DNA of 64,000 nucleotides from Colwellia ponticola. Lineage in GTDB: Bacteria > Pseudomonadota > Gammaproteobacteria > Enterobacterales > Alteromonadaceae. Shown piece after piece: positions 18,291 to 26,838 of this stretch. Every line of letters begins with the position of its first letter. The stretch's first letter is position 1. A program made the position numbers and the translations under genes. Location of the stretch: assembly GCF_005885605.1 (NCBI RefSeq), contig NZ_SZVP01000013.1, positions 37,092-101,091 on the forward strand, read 5' to 3'. The notes under the pieces are model-generated. The model ran no database searches. It was not told the DNA's origin and saw only the letters and a program-made list of their open reading frames with translations.

Positions 18291-20207
18291 ATGTCGATTA
18301 ATTATAATTTTATGAAACGTAACGCGGTTCTTTTTCTAATAACATTAATAGTTTTTTTCTCTGTAAAAGCTTACTCACAACAAGCTCAAAAATCACATCA
18401 ACAACTGGTTGAAGTGAGTGACAAAACACTGACTCAGTTATCTAAAACTGACCATTGGCGTGCGTTATTACATATTAATTCCCATTCAAAAGAGAGTGCG
18501 TTAGAAAGTTACGTTGATGATGTGAATTTCTTTTTAGCCAGTGATGGCGCAACCCATCCTGAAAGTGAATTAAGAGCCACCATATCAGCATTAAAAAATA
18601 ACGCGGAAACACAATGTAAATTCCCCGCCAGAAGTGCTTTTTTATTGGCACAGATAAAAGGCTTACGTGAAGAGGTTAAGCCCGCTATTTGTCAAGAGTA
18701 TGTCGATTGGCGAAATAAGCTAAATACCGCCAATGTAGTACTCGTTTTTGCATCAGCGCAATTAAACAGTCCTTCCTCTATGTACGGGCATACTTTCTTA
18801 CGCTTTGACCCCGCCAGTGTAGAGCAAGACTCAACTTATCTTTCTTACGCATTAAATTTTGGTGCCACGGTATCTGAAGGGGACAGCGGTTTTTTATATG
18901 CCGCGCGAGGGTTAACCGGTGGTTATCCCGGTTATTTTGCCGCCAACCCATATTTTGAAAAAATTAAAGAATACAGCCGTTTAGAAAATCGAGATTTGTG
19001 GGAATACCAACTTAACTTAACTCGTGATGAAATAAACACCATGTTAGCGCATATTTGGGAACTACAAGGCATCAGTTTTGAATATTACTTTTTTGATGAG
19101 AACTGTTCATTTCGATTACTTGAATTACTTGACGTAGCTAGGCCAAATTTATATCTAGCTAACCATTTTCCTGTTACTGCTATGCCCTTAGATACGGTCA
19201 GAGTCGTCGAAGACGCTGGTTTAATTGCGCAAACACATTACCGCCCTTCAATATTGACTGAGTTAAAAGCACAACTGGCGATGTTAACAGATGAAGAAAG
19301 AAATATTACACTGGCTTTATCTAAAGATATTAGCCTGTTAGAGAAAAAGGTATTTACCGATTTACCTAAAGCACAACAACAACTTATTGTTGATAGTGCT
19401 TATCGTTATTTACGCTATCAAAACACCTTTAATGGTCGACCAAAAGCGACCACGCGCCGCAGTTTTTTATTACTAAAACAGCTCAATGAAAACCCAGTAA
19501 CATTTACTATACCTATTGAACAGCCACAAAGACCTGACAAAGGGCATAAAACCGATATGTTAGGTGTTAGTATCGGGCAAAACTTAGGTAACTCGTTTGT
19601 CGAATTTAAATACCGAGGTAGCTTTCACGATTTACTTGATCCTATGCCTGGCTATTATCAAGGTATGTCATTGAATATGGTTAACGTGATGATCAGAGCT
19701 TATGAAGGAGGTAAGGTAAAAGTTGAAAACATAGAACTACTTGATATTGTCTCGTTATCCGCAAGAAACAGCTACTTTTCTCCTTGGTCTTGGAAAGCGA
19801 ATATTAGTATTGAGCAACAATGGACATTAGATAAAGAAGTACTGATCACCCAAGGCTCTGGTGGTGGTGGTGTAAGTTACCAACCGATAGACAATAGTTA
19901 TGTATTTTTATTTGCCACAGGTAGACTAGAGCTTAATGGTAAGCTTGATACTTATGCATCAGTTGCACCGGGCTTACATACCGGGTTTCTCTATTACTGG
20001 CCTAAAAGTACGTTATTAATTGAAGCAGAGCATTATCAATTCTTATTCGACCAAACCAAACGTAGTCGGGTAAGTTTACAGCAAAGTGTGCAACTTGGTG
20101 ATAATGATAGTTTACGCTTTTCAGCAGATTTTCATCATGTTGAAAGTACACTACATGATAATAAGGCTTTTCAAGAGTTTACGCTGGAATACCGTCGTTA
20201 CTTTTAA
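18291..20207 (+). CDS. Lnb/DUF4105-domain envelope protein
   Basis: A 638-residue exported protein. The central region (about residues 140-320) is a DUF4105/Lnb-type domain with SSMYGHTFLRFDP (the His) and FDENCSFRLLELLD (the Cys), matching the Cys-His pair of this NlpC/P60-like fold. In Gram-positives the Lnb domain performs intramolecular lipoprotein transacylation; in gammaproteobacteria its role is unproven. The C-terminal 200 residues are beta-rich and end EFTLEYRRYF, suggesting an outer-membrane-barrel-like tail. The start is uncertain: the ATG at 18312 (residue 8) gives a cleaner signal peptide, MKRNAVLFLITLIVFFSVKA. Neither start has a good ribosome binding site. Terminators isolate it from its left neighbour. 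Confidence 0.82.
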   Translation: MSINYNFMKRNAVLFLITLIVFFSVKAYSQQAQKSHQQLVEVSDKTLTQLSKTDHWRALLHINSHSKESALESYVDDVNFFLASDGATHPESELRATISALKNNAETQCKFPARSAFLLAQIKGLREEVKPAICQEYVDWRNKLNTANVVLVFASAQLNSPSSMYGHTFLRFDPASVEQDSTYLSYALNFGATVSEGDSGFLYAARGLTGGYPGYFAANPYFEKIKEYSRLENRDLWEYQLNLTRDEINTMLAHIWELQGISFEYYFFDENCSFRLLELLDVARPNLYLANHFPVTAMPLDTVRVVEDAGLIAQTHYRPSILTELKAQLAMLTDEERNITLALSKDISLLEKKVFTDLPKAQQQLIVDSAYRYLRYQNTFNGRPKATTRRSFLLLKQLNENPVTFTIPIEQPQRPDKGHKTDMLGVSIGQNLGNSFVEFKYRGSFHDLLDPMPGYYQGMSLNMVNVMIRAYEGGKVKVENIELLDIVSLSARNSYFSPWSWKANISIEQQWTLDKEVLITQGSGGGGVSYQPIDNSYVFLFATGRLELNGKLDTYASVAPGLHTGFLYYWPKSTLLIEAEHYQFLFDQTKRSRVSLQQSVQLGDNDSLRFSADFHHVESTLHDNKAFQEFTLEYRRYF

Positions 20208-20248
20208 AGAACTTAATGCTTATTAATCAGCTCTATTAACGAGTCTAT

Positions 20249-20322
20249 AAGTAGCGGACTAAATCCTGCTAACGGGTGTTAGTAAAATTACACCAGTGAT
20301 GTCAGAAAAATTAGTCGCTACT
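20249..20322. repeat. Long imperfect hairpin between convergent genes
   Basis: Arms aagtagcggactaa and ttagtcgctactt (one bulged base) enclose about 46 bases with a smaller inner ggtgt/acacc pairing. It lies between the 3' ends of the Lnb-like gene and the cytochrome b561 gene. No strong T-run is present. It may be a bidirectional transcription-end structure or an extragenic repeat. Confidence 0.5.
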
Positions 20323-20344
20323 TCGCTTATTATTAATCTTGCTA

Positions 20345-21025
20345 TTAAAAATAAAACTCTTCAATAACCGGTGCATTAATAACGACTAACCAGTACACAA
20401 AAGCCGCACAAGCGATGGCGATGATACAGCCAAGCAGTATTTTTGAATGAGGAATAGCGTCAGATGCGTTCACTTGCTCAGCGGTTTTTTTACCGGTGAT
20501 CATCGGTACCACTAAATTATCTTTCTTAACCCGCCAGTAAAAAGTAATAGCAGCGATATGTAAGACAATAGCGGCAATCATAAAGTCAAAAACATTATGG
20601 TGTATAAACAACATTATTTTTTCTAAGTCGTTACTGATACTGCCATAATAAGGGCCTGATGAATAAACATCGTCATTAATAAATAACCCACTGACCGCCT
20701 GTAATGAGATAAGTACTATCATTAACACAACCATTAAAGCTCCCATTGGGTTATGACCTGGTGTTTTGCTGTTTGGGTTGCGCACATAATTGATCAGTCT
20801 TTTAGGGGAGGGAATAAACTGTGCAAATCGCGCATGTTTAGGACCGACCACACCCCATAAAATTCGAAAAACAATTAATGCTAAAGCAACAAAACCTAAT
20901 TGCATATGAATATCAATTAAATCATCACCTTGCTCCGCGGTATACCAAGAGCCGAGTATAGTGGCAGCAAAGCTCCAATGAAAAATTCGTAAGGGTAAAT
21001 CCCAAATGAGGTATTTTTTTGTCAC
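20345..21025 (-). CDS. Cytochrome b561 family membrane protein
   Basis: A 226-residue inner-membrane di-haem cytochrome b of the b561 / hydrogenase-b-subunit type. It begins WDLPLRIFHWSFAATILGSW, the usual first helix with its haem-ligand His. It continues with HMQLGFVALALIVFRILWG (second helix), a third helix around residues 90-115 (LMVVLMIVLISLQAVSGLF) and HHNVFDFMIAAIVLHIAAI (fourth helix with His ligands). A fifth hydrophobic segment near the C-terminus (about 195-215) is extra. It probably passes electrons between quinol and a periplasmic cytochrome; the cytochrome c' at 17047 is a possible partner (inference). Convergent with the Lnb-like gene. Confidence 0.88.
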   Translation of the reverse strand: MTKKYLIWDLPLRIFHWSFAATILGSWYTAEQGDDLIDIHMQLGFVALALIVFRILWGVVGPKHARFAQFIPSPKRLINYVRNPNSKTPGHNPMGALMVVLMIVLISLQAVSGLFINDDVYSSGPYYGSISNDLEKIMLFIHHNVFDFMIAAIVLHIAAITFYWRVKKDNLVVPMITGKKTAEQVNASDAIPHSKILLGCIIAIACAAFVYWLVVINAPVIEEFYF

Positions 21026-21149
21026 GTGATAACCTTAGTTAAGTTAATAAATAGTTAAGTTAATAAAGCCTAGATAAGCCATAGTGATATTCTACTCAAG
21101 TTGTCTGTTGATGTTAAGTGACCAAATGTATAATGACAACCTAGACATT

Positions 21150-21183
21150 AAAAAAGCCGATAATGATAATTATCGGCTTTTTT
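21150..21183 (-). terminator. Intrinsic terminator after asnB
   Basis: A perfect 15-bp stem aaaaaagccgataat/attatcggctttttt with a 4-base loop lies 60 bases downstream of the asnB stop on the minus strand. The symmetric A and T ends would also stop plus-strand transcripts. Confidence 0.93.
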
Positions 21184-21243
21184 ATCGCTATTTACCTTAA
21201 CAACCATGCACTTAATAAGCGGTTAGTTAAGGGTTAGAGAGTG

Positions 21244-22908
21244 TTAGTAACTTTCATTATGAACACTTAATACCGCGCGACCCGATGGATCAGCATTGTT
21301 TTTAAAGCTTTCATCCCAAGCAAGCGCTTCTTCAGTACTACAAGCGACTGACTTACCGCCAATAACACAATCAGCAGCTGAGGCTAACGGGAATCTTTCT
21401 TCAAAAATACAACGATAGAAGTAACCTTCTTTATTATCAGGGGTATTTACTGGAAATCTAAAGCTGGCATTTTCAAGTTGTTTATCGGTCACTTGTGCTT
21501 CAACATGGGCTTTTAAGCCATCAATCCATGAGTAACCAACACCGTCAGAAAACTGCTCTTTTTGACGCCATAAAATCTCTTTAGGTAAGTAACCTTCAAA
21601 TGACTCACGTAAAATAGCTTTTTCCATTTTACCATTGCCACATAATTTATCTTCAGGGTTGATGCGCATCGCAACATCCATAAAGTTTTTATCTAAAAAT
21701 GGTACACGTGCTTCAATGCCCCAAGCCGACATGGATTTGTTAGCGCGTAGGCAATCAAATTTATGTAGTCGCTCAAGTTTACGGTTAAGTTCTTCATGGA
21801 ACGCTTGTGCATTTGGCGCTTTATGGAAATACAAATAGCCACCAAATATTTCATCAGCACCTTCGCCAGAAAGTACCATTTTAATCCCCATAGCTTTGAT
21901 TTTACGCGCCATTAAGTACATCGGGGTAGAGGCACGAATCGTGGTAACATCGTAAGTTTCTAAATGATAGATAACTTCTTTAAGTGCATCAATACCTTCT
22001 TGTTCAGTAAAAATAACACTGTGATGAATAGTACCAATACTATCGGCTACTGTTTGAGCGGCAATTAAGTCTGGTGAGCCAGCAAGACCACAGGCAAAAG
22101 AATGCACTTTTGGCCACCATGCTTCAGCTAAATCATTATCTTCAATACGACGAGCCGCAAATTTTTGGGTAATCGCTGAAATTAATGATGAATCTAAACC
22201 ACCCGATAACAATACACCGTAAGGTACATCAGTCATCAAATGACTTTTTACCGACTCTTCTAACGCTTCACGAATTTTTGTGGTGCTAGTGGTGTTGTCT
22301 TTTATTGCAGCGTAATCTTGCCAGTTGCGTTTATAGTACTTTTGTACTTTACCAACACGGCTATCTAAAATATGCCCAGGAGGAAATTCACTTACTGTTT
22401 TACAGATAGGCATAAGTGCTTTCATTTCTGAAGCAACATAAAAGTTTCCTTCGCTATCATAGCCAGTATACAACGGAATAATACCAATATGATCGCGGGC
22501 GATTAAGTATGAATTATCTTTTTCGTTATATAAAATAAAAGCAAACATACCTTGCAGTTTGTCAACAAAATCAACACCAAATTCTTCATATAAAGGTAAA
22601 ATTACTTCACAATCTGAGGCTGTTTGAAAATCATAATCAACGTTTAACTTGCTCGCTAACGCTTTGTGGTTATAAATTTCACCATTGACGGCTAATACAT
22701 TGGTTTTGTCGTTATTGTATAACGGTTGAGCGCCATGCTCAGTATCGACAATAGATAAACGTTCATGCACTAATATGGCATGTTCGCTATGATAAATACC
22801 TGACCAATCAGGACCGCGGTGACGTAAAAGACGAGAACATTCTAACGCTATAGGACGAAGTGCATCAGCACCTGTTTTTATATCTAATATACCAAAGATC
22901 GAACACAT
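21244..22908 (-). CDS. asnB: Asparagine synthase B (glutamine-hydrolysing)
   Basis: Makes asparagine from aspartate, ATP and glutamine. 554 residues, the same as E. coli AsnB. Cys2 after the initiator Met is the glutaminase nucleophile (MCSIFGILD). The N-terminal domain carries RHRGPDWSG, HERLSIVD and NGEIYNH. The synthetase domain has the pyrophosphate loop LLSGGLDSSLI near residue 233 and LSGEGADEIFGGYLYF. The C-terminus is complete. Monocistronic on the minus strand with its own terminator; the upstream gene is a CBS-domain protein more than 330 bases away. Confidence 0.98.
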   Translation of the reverse strand: MCSIFGILDIKTGADALRPIALECSRLLRHRGPDWSGIYHSEHAILVHERLSIVDTEHGAQPLYNNDKTNVLAVNGEIYNHKALASKLNVDYDFQTASDCEVILPLYEEFGVDFVDKLQGMFAFILYNEKDNSYLIARDHIGIIPLYTGYDSEGNFYVASEMKALMPICKTVSEFPPGHILDSRVGKVQKYYKRNWQDYAAIKDNTTSTTKIREALEESVKSHLMTDVPYGVLLSGGLDSSLISAITQKFAARRIEDNDLAEAWWPKVHSFACGLAGSPDLIAAQTVADSIGTIHHSVIFTEQEGIDALKEVIYHLETYDVTTIRASTPMYLMARKIKAMGIKMVLSGEGADEIFGGYLYFHKAPNAQAFHEELNRKLERLHKFDCLRANKSMSAWGIEARVPFLDKNFMDVAMRINPEDKLCGNGKMEKAILRESFEGYLPKEILWRQKEQFSDGVGYSWIDGLKAHVEAQVTDKQLENASFRFPVNTPDNKEGYFYRCIFEERFPLASAADCVIGGKSVACSTEEALAWDESFKNNADPSGRAVLSVHNESY

Positions 22909-23246
22909 TGAAGCGCTACTCCTTTAATTATTGTTGAATTGAATTGTGAGTTTACTATGTTTGTTGAGTACGTTGACTAAATATATAAGTTAAATAAGTA
23001 GGTTAAGTAAATACTCAGAGGTGATACAGTGCCACATTGACAGAAAAAAACAAGACTTTTAAAGTAAAGTTTTTACACCCATTGTTATACGGCAACGGGA
23101 AAGAACAAAAAGTGGACGATAAGAGTCATTAATTATTTCTCTTATCGTCCACTTTCATCACTGTTTGGCTTTCGTGGTTAATTTAGGTAGTTAATTATCA
23201 TGGGTAAACGTCCACTAAATTCCCCAAGATTAACAAGCAGTAGTTG
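22909..23246. other. Intergenic region between the CBS gene and asnB
   Basis: 338 bases with no gene. On the minus strand it should hold the asnB promoter, but I see no confident -35/-10 pair. It contains the strong hairpin at 23109-23155, which ends the CBS-protein transcript. Confidence 0.6.
23105..23155 (-). terminator. Intrinsic terminator after the CBS-domain gene
   Basis: A perfect 17-bp stem (aaagtggacgataagag at 23109-23125 and its complement at 23139-23155) with a 13-base loop. Read on the minus strand it is followed by a T5 run, fitting termination of the CBS-domain gene that ends at 23247. Confidence 0.88.
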
Positions 23247-23807
23247 TTAACCGTTAATTACTTTAAATATATGACTAAAAGAAGATTTTCCATAAATGTC
23301 TATATGTAAATGTAGTTTTCGCGCAATATCGCTAGATGATATAACACCTCTGATATGATGATGTTCTCTATCTAAAACTAGGCAATGGCGTAAGCCATAA
23401 TTTTCTAAAGCAGCCACTACATCATTAACGGTAGCGACTTCTAGTTCAGCAAAATCAAACGCATGCAGCATGTCTCTTGGTACCATTAAATCACTAACCA
23501 ATACATCCTTTCGATCAGTGCCTTTAGCCACTTCAGCGACGATATATCGTTCTGATAATTCTTCAGTACTAATAATGCCCATGAAATCATTAGTCTTTGA
23601 TAACACTATTTGCATTCTAACGTGTGCTTGAAACATTAAATTTAATGCTTCAACCGCGGGCGTAGAATCTTCAATGACTAGTGCTTTATGAGTTTTAAAA
23701 TCAGTAAATATATTTTTAGCAGGAGATGTTAACGTTGTTTGTTCAAAATGTTCAGGAGAAACGACTTTGTCGATTAAATCTAAATCAAATAATTGTAATT
23801 TTTTCAT
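23247..23807 (-). CDS. CBS-pair domain protein
   Basis: A 186-residue cytoplasmic protein with two CBS motifs. The first (about residues 49-110) has ALVIEDSTPAVEALNLMFQAHVRMQIVLSKTNDFMGIIS. The second (about 110-175) has VATVNDVVAALENYGLRHCLVLDREHHHIRGVISSSDIARKL. CBS pairs usually bind adenosine nucleotides and regulate attached enzymes or transporters; here no other domain is fused. It lies 204 bases downstream of nhaD on the same strand, so regulation of the antiporter is possible but unproven. Confidence 0.85.
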   Translation of the reverse strand: MKKLQLFDLDLIDKVVSPEHFEQTTLTSPAKNIFTDFKTHKALVIEDSTPAVEALNLMFQAHVRMQIVLSKTNDFMGIISTEELSERYIVAEVAKGTDRKDVLVSDLMVPRDMLHAFDFAELEVATVNDVVAALENYGLRHCLVLDREHHHIRGVISSSDIARKLHLHIDIYGKSSFSHIFKVING

Positions 23808-24011
23808 AATAACCTCTTAATTTAGTAAAATATATCAGCCCTTAATAGGCTTAAGTATATGTAACACTAGTTATTTTGTATATTGTGTAATTATTTTTTT
23901 TTCAAGATGATAAATTTTTTGAGCGTTATTTAGTGTTAATGAGTAAAAATAAATGCCACTTAACTAAGCCTAGCCCCCCTTATATGCAAGGGGACTATGC
24001 CTGTTTTTATA

Positions 24012-25256
24012 CTAGGCAATCAGCCAGTTAGCAGCAAAATAAACACCAACATAACCTACCGTGTATGCGGTAATTAAATAGAAAGCATTACGTAAGTAAC
24101 TAATAAAGTTTAACTCTTTAATTTTACTCATCGCGATAATACCTGCGGCAGAGCCAATAACTAAAATTGAGCCACCAACGCCTGTAGCATAAGTTAACAT
24201 TAACCACTCAGTAGTTTTCATCTCAACTTCTGATTTTAATAAGGCAGCGGTTAACGGTACGTTATCAATCACAGATGACATAAAGCCAACTAAATAGTTA
24301 ACGCCAATCGCAGGGAAGTGTTGATATAACTGAGTAAAACCATTAAGTACGCCAATTTCTTTTAAAATACCTACCAGTAATAACACCCCTAAAAAGAACA
24401 GCAGCGCATCGTATTCAACTTCACGTATATAGTTTAAAGCATCTTTATTGTTTTTATTAGGCAGCATATTAGCGACTAAAAACATGACAGATAAACCAAA
24501 TAAGAAGGTTAATACCGGTGGAATTTGAAATAACACATTAGCTAATAACGTTGCTGAAATAGTTAACACAAAAATGACGGCAATAATAATATCGGATCTA
24601 TCAATTTTAATGCGAGTTTGAGCCAGTTCAACTTCACCGGTAAGTTTCATCGATAATAAGGTGGCAAGCGTTAGCACACCTAAGAATGATGGCACGACAA
24701 GAATTAGTAAGTTAGCAATAGTTACTTTGTCTTCTAAAAATATCATTAAGGTAGTGACATCACCGGTAATAAGCGAGACACCACCGCTGTTCACTGAAAA
24801 TATAATTAACGTGGCATACTTTAAGCGTTTCTTTACCTCTAATTGTAAATTCATTACCACGGCAATAGAGACTAAGGTGGCGGTAACGTTATCGGCAAAA
24901 GAAGAAAATACAAAAGCGAATATAGCAATAACGAACATTAAACCACGTTCAGATATTTGTTTTGGCAATATTCTTTGTACTAGTGCTGAAATAAAACCTT
25001 TACTATTTAAGTAAGCAACAAAAGTCATTGCAGACATAAGAAAGAGCCATAAGGTGGCAATTTCAAGTAAGTTTTCATTAAGTTGATGGGTGGTGTTGCT
25101 GGTTAAGCTATTATTTATTGGAAAAATAAAAGCCAACATCCAGCAAAGTGTACCAATAAAGAGTGTTGTTTTTGCTTTGTTGATGTGAATTATATCTTCA
25201 GTAATAATCATCAAAAAACTGATGATAACTAAGATAAGAATAACAGTATTAATCAT
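24012..25256 (-). CDS. nhaD: Na+/H+ antiporter, NhaD family
   Basis: Inner-membrane antiporter expelling Na+ in exchange for protons, common in marine bacteria. 414 residues with about twelve hydrophobic segments. Family landmarks are SSFADNVTATLVSIAVVMNLQL and the paired SVIDNVPLTAALL, the two Asp-Asn motifs of the ion-transporter superfamily, and NSGGVSLITGDVTTLMI, which carries the conserved Ser/Thr-rich loop. The start ATG follows a CTTATT leader with only a weak ribosome binding site. It may be cotranscribed with the CBS-domain gene downstream. Confidence 0.93.
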   Translation of the reverse strand: MINTVILILVIISFLMIITEDIIHINKAKTTLFIGTLCWMLAFIFPINNSLTSNTTHQLNENLLEIATLWLFLMSAMTFVAYLNSKGFISALVQRILPKQISERGLMFVIAIFAFVFSSFADNVTATLVSIAVVMNLQLEVKKRLKYATLIIFSVNSGGVSLITGDVTTLMIFLEDKVTIANLLILVVPSFLGVLTLATLLSMKLTGEVELAQTRIKIDRSDIIIAVIFVLTISATLLANVLFQIPPVLTFLFGLSVMFLVANMLPNKNNKDALNYIREVEYDALLFFLGVLLLVGILKEIGVLNGFTQLYQHFPAIGVNYLVGFMSSVIDNVPLTAALLKSEVEMKTTEWLMLTYATGVGGSILVIGSAAGIIAMSKIKELNFISYLRNAFYLITAYTVGYVGVYFAANWLIA

Positions 25257-25394
25257 AATAAGGGCTACTAACGCGCTAAGTTGGCTGTTATAACAAATTA
25301 ATTGTTAGTGAACAGTCCGGCTTAATTAAAAGGGAATGCGATACTCGTTGAATGCTACTTATGTGTAGCACATATCGTATTGATTGCTGTTTAC

Positions 25395-25676
25395 CTAATG
25401 AGCTAACGGTGGTCCACGATTACAGCAAGGTAATACCTGACTTTGTTTGTTTTTGAGAGCGTTTTTTTTAATAACTAGGTCGAGGTAACGGCTAGTATTT
25501 ATAGTGATATTAGTGTTAACAAATAGATAGGGTTCAGGTTGCTCATCAATACAAAGATGATAATAAACATCATTAGTTACTTGAGCTTGCACCAAGTAAG
25601 GCTGTGCATAACTCGTGCTTAAAAAGCAAAAGCATAATAAACAACACAGTAAAGCTAACGCTTTATGAGTAGTCAT
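25395..25676 (-). CDS. Small secreted protein with Cys-Cys C-terminal tail
   Basis: With the start at 25676 the protein has 93 residues and begins with a good signal peptide (LALLCCLLCFCFLSTSYA, cleavage before Q). The frame is open further upstream to 25724, but that would bury the signal sequence. The mature part is short, without recognised domain, and ends VLPCCNRGPPLAH. The RGPP-type tail recalls DUF2946-like small proteins found near metal-transport genes. It is divergent from the redox/metal operon that begins at 26025, so a shared regulatory region is possible. Function unknown. Confidence 0.6.
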   Translation of the reverse strand: MTTHKALALLCCLLCFCFLSTSYAQPYLVQAQVTNDVYYHLCIDEQPEPYLFVNTNITINTSRYLDLVIKKNALKNKQSQVLPCCNRGPPLAH

Positions 25677-26024
25677 TATTTGAGTGAACCCTGAATTAGT
25701 GCCATAGCCGCGCAGTATATACACAAGTGACTTTTAAGGGAATGATAATCTATGCTATTAGCGTAATAATTAAGCGCAGTTGAACTGAGCATTAACAAAT
25801 GTTTAACCCGGTTCGGTTTGATATTGGGACGTCATCATCGCTTTTTTATGGGAGTTCACCAGAGGAGAAGGGCTCTGTCTTGTATAAATACGCAATAAAA
25901 AGCGCTAATAAAATCGCTAAAGATCATCAATTCTTTAGCGTTAAGTATTCTTAAGTTTTAGTTAAGTTTACTTAACTATTCTTGTAACACTAGCTTTATA
26001 TTAAATAGTGTCGAGAGAGATATA
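25677..26024. other. Divergent regulatory region of the redox/metal operon
   Basis: 348 bases between a minus-strand small protein gene and the thioredoxin-like gene. The right end carries a fourfold TTAA array and a -10-like TATATT, described separately. The left half holds aagggaatgataatctatg (25736-25754), only loosely similar to a Fur box. No further gene is visible. Confidence 0.65.
25941..26002 (+). promoter_or_regulatory. Promoter with four helically phased TTAA half-sites
   Basis: TTAAGT occurs at 25941, 25951 and 25962, and TTAACT at 25972. The starts are 10, 11 and 10 bases apart, so all face the same side of the helix. This matches the half-site style of OmpR-family regulators such as PmrA or QseB (TTAA-N6-TTAA). 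A -10-like TATATT lies at 25997-26002, so the last half-site falls near the -35 position, 52 bases before the ATG at 26025. The operon encodes its own OmpR-family regulator at 29199, the likely ligand of this array (inference). Confidence 0.65.
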
Positions 26025-26588
26025 ATGAAAAAAACACTCGCTTTGGTTGTCGTACTACTAAGCATCACCTTTTCAGCGGTATCGGCCGAACAAGCCCTTA
26101 GCCCTCAACAGCAGCTTGAACAAGCGTTGTTAGCACAAACCGGTAAAGTGGTTTATATCGACTTTTGGGCGTCTTGGTGTGGTCCTTGTGTTAAGTCTTT
26201 TCCTTGGCTGAATAAAATACAAGAGCAATATAAAGCGCAGGGCTTTACGGTGATCAGCATTAATGTTGATGCGGATAAAAATAAGGCGAATCAATTTTTA
26301 CAAGCAAACCCGGCATCATTCGCTGTTATCTTTGATAGTAAAGGTAGTCTCGCTAAGCACTTTGGGATTCAGGGGATGCCAACCAGTATGTTAATTAACC
26401 GTGATGGTGTTATTACTTATCGTCACAGTGGTTTTTTTACCAGCAAAATAGATAATTATCAAAGTGAAATCAAACAGTTGCTTAATGAGTCACCTACGAC
26501 ACTGTCTACAGTGACAAACTCTACAATCAACAATATTCCTACTACATCAGCAAATAAAATCAAGCGAGCTAGCCATGCAAGTCTATAA
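26025..26588 (+). CDS. TlpA-like thioredoxin-fold protein, exported
   Basis: A 187-residue protein with a signal peptide (hydrophobic residues 4-19, cleavage after VSA) followed by a thioredoxin fold. The active site is WASWCGPCVKS with Cys52 and Cys55, and the cis-Pro loop is GIQGMPTSMLINRDG. It therefore acts in the periplasm as a thiol-disulfide reductase. The C-terminal 30 residues (after about 155) are Ser/Thr/Asn rich and probably disordered. GAGAGAGA serves as ribosome binding site. Its end overlaps the DUF4266 lipoprotein start by 14 bases, so the Cys-containing tail of that lipoprotein is a plausible substrate (inference). Confidence 0.92.
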   Translation: MKKTLALVVVLLSITFSAVSAEQALSPQQQLEQALLAQTGKVVYIDFWASWCGPCVKSFPWLNKIQEQYKAQGFTVISINVDADKNKANQFLQANPASFAVIFDSKGSLAKHFGIQGMPTSMLINRDGVITYRHSGFFTSKIDNYQSEIKQLLNESPTTLSTVTNSTINNIPTTSANKIKRASHASL

Positions 26589-26838
26589 ACCCGTATTGAA
26601 AACGTTTTTACACGTTAACCCTAAAATCAAATTGTTTTTATTAACCGCTATTACCCTTAACCTTAGCGCTTGCAGCAGTTTAGGTGTAGAGCCATGGGAA
26701 CGTGATTTATTGGCAACTAAAGCAATGGCGCTAACGTCTAGCCCTGTTGATGCTGCTTTAGATGATCACATTTATTTTTCAAAAGAAGCCTCAAGCGGTG
26801 GTAAGAGCTTTGGTGGCGGCGGCTGTGGGTGTAACTAA
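26575..26838 (+). CDS. DUF4266 small lipoprotein with Cys-Gly-Cys tail
   Basis: An 87-residue protein. A hydrophobic stretch ends in the lipobox LSAC near residue 33, so the mature part is only about 55 residues and membrane-anchored. The DUF4266 signature follows: EPWERDLLATKAMAL, then DDHIYFSKEASSGGKSFGGGGCGCN at the very C-terminus (about residues 63-87), rich in Gly with two Cys separated by Gly. In this family the gene is regularly found between a thioredoxin-like gene and a DUF3570 gene, as here. It overlaps both neighbours, so translation is coupled. Function unknown; the tail looks like a metal, disulfide or modification site. Confidence 0.88.
   Translation: MQVYKPVLKTFLHVNPKIKLFLLTAITLNLSACSSLGVEPWERDLLATKAMALTSSPVDAALDDHIYFSKEASSGGKSFGGGGCGCN

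Noticed and set aside
23880..24011. Terminator between nhaD and the CBS gene (ccccctt...aagggg)
   Set aside because: Only six base pairs and no T-run on the minus strand, so termination there is not supported.
25736..25760. Fur box near aatgataatctatgctatta
   Set aside because: Only one half resembles the GATAAT hexamer pattern; the remaining hexamers do not fit, so iron control by Fur is not supported from this site.
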